Assembly (NCBI GenBank): GCA_034521575.1
Contig: JAXHMJ010000001.1
Span: 327,282 to 391,281 of the forward strand
Source of the DNA: a candidate division KSB1 bacterium
GTDB taxonomy: Bacteria > Zhuqueibacterota > Zhuqueibacteria > Residuimicrobiales > Krinioviventaceae
DNA: 64,000 nucleotides
Direction: 5' to 3'
Positions within the stretch are counted from its first letter, which is position 1. Each line of letters opens with the position of its first letter. The notes beneath the pieces were generated by a model. The model saw only the letters and a list, made by a program, of their open reading frames with translations, had not been told where the DNA came from and did no database searches. Both the position numbers and the translations under genes were made by a program. Shown in pieces: positions 60,072 through 64,000 of this stretch.

Positions 60072-60803
60072 TTATTTCAACAACAGCATCTTGCCCGTAA
60101 CCAGCTGTTCTGCTGACTTTAGTGCAAACACATAAACACCGCTCGGCAGATCGACAGCATCAAATATAACTCTGTGCATGCCGCGCATCATTTTTTCCGC
60201 GACCAGCGTACGGATTTTCCGGCCTTGCATATCATACACGCTCAAATCCACAAGCTGTTCCCGCGGCACCTGAAAACAAAGGGTGGTGCGGGGATTGAAT
60301 GGATTCGGATAATTGCTGCACAAAATGGATTGTCGGGGAGTTTTCGATTCATCCACATGCGATGCGGTTTTTTCCGTATAGGTGATATCCAGATACGGCC
60401 GCTGGTGTTCGTTGTATTCAGAGGCTTTGAAACCGATTTGCGTGTCTCCGCCATTCATCACCATCAGACCGCAGTTTGCCCTTGCGCCGTCCGTCCATTG
60501 CTGAACCAGCGATGTGATATCGGCCTCCGGATAAAACGTGTGATCCCAGTTCTCCGATCCAGCCTGATGCGGAATTTCAGCAACAAGCGAATCAAACCGG
60601 CAATCCCCGCCCGGGGTGTCCCATGTTTCTGAATCTGTAGCCTGCGTCCAGGTGACATGAGTCTCATCCCAGTCACGATTCAGGCAATAAATCCGCAGCA
60701 TGTCGCCCGGGTGATAGTTCTGCTGATTCCAGACGTAAAATCCGATTTTCGCGGACAGGATCTGTTGGCCGGACAGCTGCGGTGGCAGATTGAATTTGAT
60801 CAC
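60072..60803 (-). CDS. Fn3/DNRLRE surface protein, C-terminal part
   Basis: The frame (real from about 60860) holds a DNRLRE-type domain: KIGFYVWNQQNYHPGDMLRI, NRDWDETHVTWTQATDSETW, DITSLVQQWTDGARANCGLM, FKASEYNEHQRPYLDITY. The sorting module follows: SNYPNPFNPRTTLCFQVP, VYDMQGRKIRTLVAEKM, SGVYVFALKSAEQLVTGKM. It continues the gene 60821-62323, with DGHYGDEPYVDQIDRFVI bridging across the break near 60855. Confidence 0.8.
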   Translation of the reverse strand: MIKFNLPPQLSGQQILSAKIGFYVWNQQNYHPGDMLRIYCLNRDWDETHVTWTQATDSETWDTPGGDCRFDSLVAEIPHQAGSENWDHTFYPEADITSLVQQWTDGARANCGLMVMNGGDTQIGFKASEYNEHQRPYLDITYTEKTASHVDESKTPRQSILCSNYPNPFNPRTTLCFQVPREQLVDLSVYDMQGRKIRTLVAEKMMRGMHRVIFDAVDLPSGVYVFALKSAEQLVTGKMLLLK

Positions 60804-60820
60804 AAACCGGTCGATTTGAT

Positions 60821-62323
60821 CTACATACGGTTCATCGCCGTAATGTCCATCGGATCATCTGCAAAGATAAAGCTGTCATCCACCTCGTCCGTTGTCTCCA
60901 GATGCAGGTTGTGTGTTTCCTGTGTTGTATTCAGTGTTGTTGCGTTCACGGGACCACAGAGAGCGGAGGTGTTATCCGCGGCATCGTGCGCCCGCAACTG
61001 ATAGACATAGGTGGTGGCCGGGGAGAGTCCGGTATCTGAAAACGCTGTTGCCTCTGTTTGTCCGATCCCGGTTCCGTCGCGGTACACGACATAGCCGGTC
61101 ACTGAGGTATTGTCGGAAGAAGCGCTCCATGTCAGATCAATCTGACTGGATGACACCGCTACCGCCATCAGATTAGCCGGCACGCTCGGCGCTTGTGTAT
61201 CGGACGGCAGGGTCACCGGTACCGGAGCGGATCGAGTTGATTCTAAACCAGCGCTGTTGACCGCACTCACCCGGTAGGCGTAGCTCATACCAGGAATACA
61301 GGATGTATCCGAACAGGCCGTGTCTGTTGGGGTTTGAATCAGACTGTCCTGCCGATAAACGCGATAATGCAAAATACCGGATTCCGCATCTGCTGCGGCG
61401 TCCCAGAACAGATCCACGCGGGTTTCATTGACCGCAGAGGCGCTCAGGCTTTGGGGAACCGATGGCGGTGTGCTGTCGTCTGAAGAGCCGTGCCAGCCTG
61501 CCAGCCGCGCCCACAGCCACCAGGCGGCGTAGGCCTTTTGATTGGCGTTCAGCGGCTGCGAATGCGCCGCGCCGCAGTTGTACCAGTCCACCCCTTCGGT
61601 ATGCGCATTCTGCCATTCGGTCGCCCAGTTACCGCCGTCATAGTTGCAGCCGTCGTCCACATTTTGATCGCCGTAATACACGCCGTCCGGATCATAACAT
61701 TCGATATCGTAAAAATCATACAGGACGTTGCCGTTCTGCTCGCAGTATTGACGAATCTGTTGATTGCGCTGATGCAGATTTCCGGATTCGCCGCTGCCGT
61801 CAGCGTGACCGGTCATGTACACGAACGTCACCTGCGGATAATCCTGTTGCAGCTGCGTCATGGGCTGCAGGTACTGCGTGTTCATCTGCTCTTCTGAATA
61901 CCATGAGGCCTGTCCGCACCAGGACCACATGACCACGTTCACATCCGCATGCGATTCATGTTCCAGGTATTCGCGCGTCTCATTGACCCAGTCCGGATAA
62001 TAGCCGCAGTCATGATCCATCCACCCGTCGCCATAGCCGTCGCCTTGCTCGAGATCAAGCGCACCGCCGCTGTTAAAGGCAAAGATGTCTTTAGCCAGAT
62101 TCAGGCCCTTGCCGCCGTTGTTGGCAAATTCGACCAGGCCCTGCATACCGTCGGTGATCTGGCTGCCGTGCGAGGTGTGTCCGTAGACAATGTGCAGAGA
62201 GTCTTTTGCAGATTCGATGGCTGTCTGCGGTATTTGTGTGATATCCGTGCAATGGTGATCAACTATGATTTGCGCAGACAAGAGCTGAGCCAACAGCATG
62301 ACTCCCGGAATCAAATATCTCAT
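60821..62323 (-). CDS. Fn3/DNRLRE surface protein, N-terminal hydrolase-like domain
   Basis: ATG 62323 follows AAAAAGGAGGCATT. Signal peptide (1-17, ending LLSAQ), then a domain of about 260 residues with IVYGHTSHGSQITDGMQGLV, WMDHDCGYYPDWVNETREYL, VNVVMWSWCGQASWYSEEQM, VTFVYMTGHADGSGESGNLH, CEQNGNVLYDFYDIECYDPD and GAAHSQPLNANQKAYAAWWL. It is reminiscent of an SGNH-like hydrolase (strands ending in Gly/Asn and a late His), but I cannot name the family. Two Fn3 domains follow (VPQSLSASAVNETRVDLFWD; VPANLMAVAVSSSQIDLTWS). The whole gene is 60072-62323, about 750 codons. Confidence 0.75.
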   Translation of the reverse strand: MRYLIPGVMLLAQLLSAQIIVDHHCTDITQIPQTAIESAKDSLHIVYGHTSHGSQITDGMQGLVEFANNGGKGLNLAKDIFAFNSGGALDLEQGDGYGDGWMDHDCGYYPDWVNETREYLEHESHADVNVVMWSWCGQASWYSEEQMNTQYLQPMTQLQQDYPQVTFVYMTGHADGSGESGNLHQRNQQIRQYCEQNGNVLYDFYDIECYDPDGVYYGDQNVDDGCNYDGGNWATEWQNAHTEGVDWYNCGAAHSQPLNANQKAYAAWWLWARLAGWHGSSDDSTPPSVPQSLSASAVNETRVDLFWDAAADAESGILHYRVYRQDSLIQTPTDTACSDTSCIPGMSYAYRVSAVNSAGLESTRSAPVPVTLPSDTQAPSVPANLMAVAVSSSQIDLTWSASSDNTSVTGYVVYRDGTGIGQTEATAFSDTGLSPATTYVYQLRAHDAADNTSALCGPVNATTLNTTQETHNLHLETTDEVDDSFIFADDPMDITAMNRM

Positions 62324-62335
62324 AATGCCTCCTTT

Positions 62336-63160
62336 TTATTTCATCAATAGTATTTTCTGCGTCCGCCGCCGGGTTCCGGCTGCAAGTTCGACGAGATACA
62401 AGCCGGCGCCGAGCTGATGACCCTGCGAATCACAGCCGTCCCAGGTTACTTTGTGCACACCGACCCTGCGCCGGGCATCAACCAAAATGGCAACCTGTTG
62501 TCCGAGAATATTATAAATTCGCAGAGAGATGTGCTGCGGTGAATCCAGGATATAGCCAATAACGGTCTGCGGATTGAATGGATTCGGCGATACGTTCAAC
62601 ATTAAATCAGAATTTCCATTCTCAGGCGACTGCACCGCGCTGTTGAAGTCACCCTGCAGCCGGTAAAACATTTCAGTTTCAGTTTTGGAGATACGGTGAT
62701 ACCCGTTCGCAAGCGTTTCAACATCAGGGGATATGCTGGAATACACGCCGGAAACCTGGATATTCTCAAGCGGCCAGGGCAGCTCAGCCGCACATATATC
62801 CACATACGCCTGATCCCCGATAAGCGTCATAAGAATATCAGAGTCCCGTTTGCGCAACAATACCGATCCGGCGGTGCGCACACCGTGCAGTTCAGCCGTG
62901 AATGCCTGCGGCTGAATGAACAGCCGGTCCCTGAGTTCAGCTGCGGCCAGTGCGGCGCCGGATTCTGATCTAATCCGGTACACGCGTTCGTCGCCGTTCG
63001 TTGCGAAAAATCCTTTTGCAGAGAGTGTATGGCCCTCGGTTGTCACCGGCTCATCACTGAAATTGACCATGACCCGCCAACCGTTACTCGGATTCGGGTG
63101 CGCTGCAGACGCTTGTCCGCGGACAAAAAGTCGTGTGCGGTCATAGCCGCAAATCCGCAA
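62336..63160 (-). CDS. Glycosidase-like secreted protein, C-terminal part
   Basis: Real coding in this frame from about 63100. Contains WRVMVNFSDEPVTTEGHTLS and LSAKGFFATNGDERVYRI, the style of the beta-domain that follows a glycosidase barrel, then a region ending NGYHRISKTETEMFYRLQGD. The FlgD-like sorting module (NVSPNPFNPQTVIGYIL, IYNILGQQVAILVDARR, GAGLYLVELAAGTRRRTQKI) follows. The gene continues upstream at 63043-64000 in another frame. Confidence 0.72.
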   Translation of the reverse strand: MRICGYDRTRLFVRGQASAAHPNPSNGWRVMVNFSDEPVTTEGHTLSAKGFFATNGDERVYRIRSESGAALAAAELRDRLFIQPQAFTAELHGVRTAGSVLLRKRDSDILMTLIGDQAYVDICAAELPWPLENIQVSGVYSSISPDVETLANGYHRISKTETEMFYRLQGDFNSAVQSPENGNSDLMLNVSPNPFNPQTVIGYILDSPQHISLRIYNILGQQVAILVDARRRVGVHKVTWDGCDSQGHQLGAGLYLVELAAGTRRRTQKILLMK

Positions 63161-64000
63161 GAGCGCGTGACCGCGGACACCAGGTTCATGCTGGTGATAA
63201 AGCGTTCGCGATGCTGCCGCCAGTACTGCGGCGACGGCGGCATGATCAGCGGCATGGAGGCGTACAGGATATTGTACAGTTCTTTGTCGAGCCAGTATTC
63301 GGGGACTTTGGACAGGCCGTCACCGGTGTACCAGGTGGGCACATGCACATCGTGATACACCAGTCCGTGCAGCGGGATGCGGCGCGCCGGGTTCATATTG
63401 TAATCGATAAACTCATCGCCGGGATCCGTGACCGGTGTGGCCCAGTCGTAACCGGCATGGTCCGACGGCATAATGGACAGGGTACCCTCGCCGTAATCAA
63501 CCACCGGAAAGGCAAAATCGCGCGCCTCTTCGCTGCCGGTGACCAGATTGAATTCGTTCTTTACCACGTTCAGCGCCTGAACGCGGCAGCGGCCGTCCTG
63601 GCGACGTGTTGTAGGATGTACTGTTGAATAGCACTCAACCAGTGCCGAGGCCAGTTCCACGTCAATAAACCGGGCATTATACAAATTTTCCGCCAGATCG
63701 TCCGTCAGGCGCTGATGCGCGTAATTGGGATGCGTAGCCGAACAGGTGTAATAGCCCTGAAACGGCGTGCCGTCGTCCAGATACGCCAGCCAGCCCTCGC
63801 GTAGCGATCCGTCGCGGTTGACGATTACATCTTCGGGATAGCCGTCCGTGCGGTACCAGTCTTTCTCCGGGTGGGTCGGCGGCCAGACGTCCGTAAAAAT
63901 ATCATAGCGGCTGGATAAAAGTCCGTGGTTGTTAATATGCTGAATAACATCGGTGAGATCGGTTTCATTGTTCCAGCCGCCGCCGAGCGAGATGATGCCC
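63043..64000 (-). CDS. Glycosidase-like secreted protein, catalytic part (cut by window end)
   Basis: The minus-strand frame is open to the window edge; a nominal start at 63684 is an internal TTG. It reads ISLGGGWNNETDLTDVIQH, DIFTDVWPPTHPEKDWYR, VIVNRDGSLREGW, YYTCSATHPNYAHQRLTDDL, ARFIDVELASALVECYSTVH, MPSDHAGYDWATPVTDPGDE and RRIPLHGLVYHDVHVPTWYT. The order fits a TIM-barrel glycosidase of the GH101/DUF5696 kind (catalytic acids on barrel strands such as FIDVE). The match is by general pattern only. A frame break near 63100 leads into 62336-63160. Confidence 0.6.
   Translation of the reverse strand, partial: GIISLGGGWNNETDLTDVIQHINNHGLLSSRYDIFTDVWPPTHPEKDWYRTDGYPEDVIVNRDGSLREGWLAYLDDGTPFQGYYTCSATHPNYAHQRLTDDLAENLYNARFIDVELASALVECYSTVHPTTRRQDGRCRVQALNVVKNEFNLVTGSEEARDFAFPVVDYGEGTLSIMPSDHAGYDWATPVTDPGDEFIDYNMNPARRIPLHGLVYHDVHVPTWYTGDGLSKVPEYWLDKELYNILYASMPLIMPPSPQYWRQHRERFITSMNLVSAVTRSCGFAAMTAHDFLSADKRLQRTRIRVTVGGSWSISVMSR

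Noticed and set aside
1..64000. CRISPR arrays, tRNA and rRNA genes
   Set aside because: I looked for regularly spaced short repeats, tRNA T-loop motifs (GGTTCGAATCC type) and rRNA signatures and found none. The repeats present are tandem coding repeats, duplications and isolated stem-loops.

Overview
The window looks like chromosomal DNA of a bacterium from the FCB side of the tree (Calditrichota/KSB1-like is my best guess, not proven). Reasons: several secreted proteins end in a FlgD-like/type IX-like C-terminal domain that opens with a YPNPFNP-type tag; several promoters read TTG-N19/20-TAnnTT, close to the -33/-7 promoters of Bacteroidota; and the gene families (UPF0182, DUF3494, LVIVD, a split ACAD/ETF locus) fit that group. 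No rRNA, tRNA or CRISPR array was seen. Many genes are split by single-base frame breaks, while others (SDR, M48, ACAD, ETF, the 1119-codon hydrolase ORF) are intact. The two near-identical copies of a 2.27 kb duplication each carry a different one-base break, so at least part of this is probably consensus error, though real decay cannot be excluded.

Layout. 1-14.4 kb: a PAS sensor with a degenerate kinase core and a receiver domain, a secreted protein, a UPF0182 membrane protein, a SlyD-type foldase, a secreted FAD oxidoreductase, an S9 peptidase with an extra C-terminal domain and a sialate O-acetylesterase. 14.4-19.5 kb: a repeat-rich stretch with three copies of a coiled-coil/one-membrane-segment gene, an AAA/DUF4143 ATPase, a short secreted protein and dispersed 32-base stem-loops. 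19.6-40.3 kb: an envelope/stress island that starts with a NarL-type regulator and a baeRF-like ribosome factor and continues with CsbD, YeaQ/GlsB, LapA, Thivi_2564, YegP and sll1863-like small proteins, an M48 protease, a caspase-fold lipoprotein, beta-barrels, an ice-binding-type adhesin, and six genes with an OmpA peptidoglycan-binding domain. 40.8-41.9 kb: hypE, alone. 42.2-49.8 kb: a clean electron-transfer block (acyl-CoA dehydrogenase, FCP1-like phosphatase, ETF-quinone oxidoreductase, etfB, etfA) in which the dehydrogenase and the ETF operon share a promoter layout. 49.9-64 kb: large secreted proteins (LVIVD propeller, plant-type LRR protein, GH140-like hydrolase, a Fn3/DNRLRE protein, a glycosidase-like protein cut by the window end), a LuxR regulator and a HicAB toxin-antitoxin pair.

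The genes suggest a surface-oriented, polymer-degrading heterotroph. Acyl-CoA oxidation would feed electrons through ETF to quinone, secreted hydrolases would attack glycans and peptides, and the island would tie outer membrane to peptidoglycan and guard ribosomes under stress. All functional statements are from motif reading alone; no database search was run.
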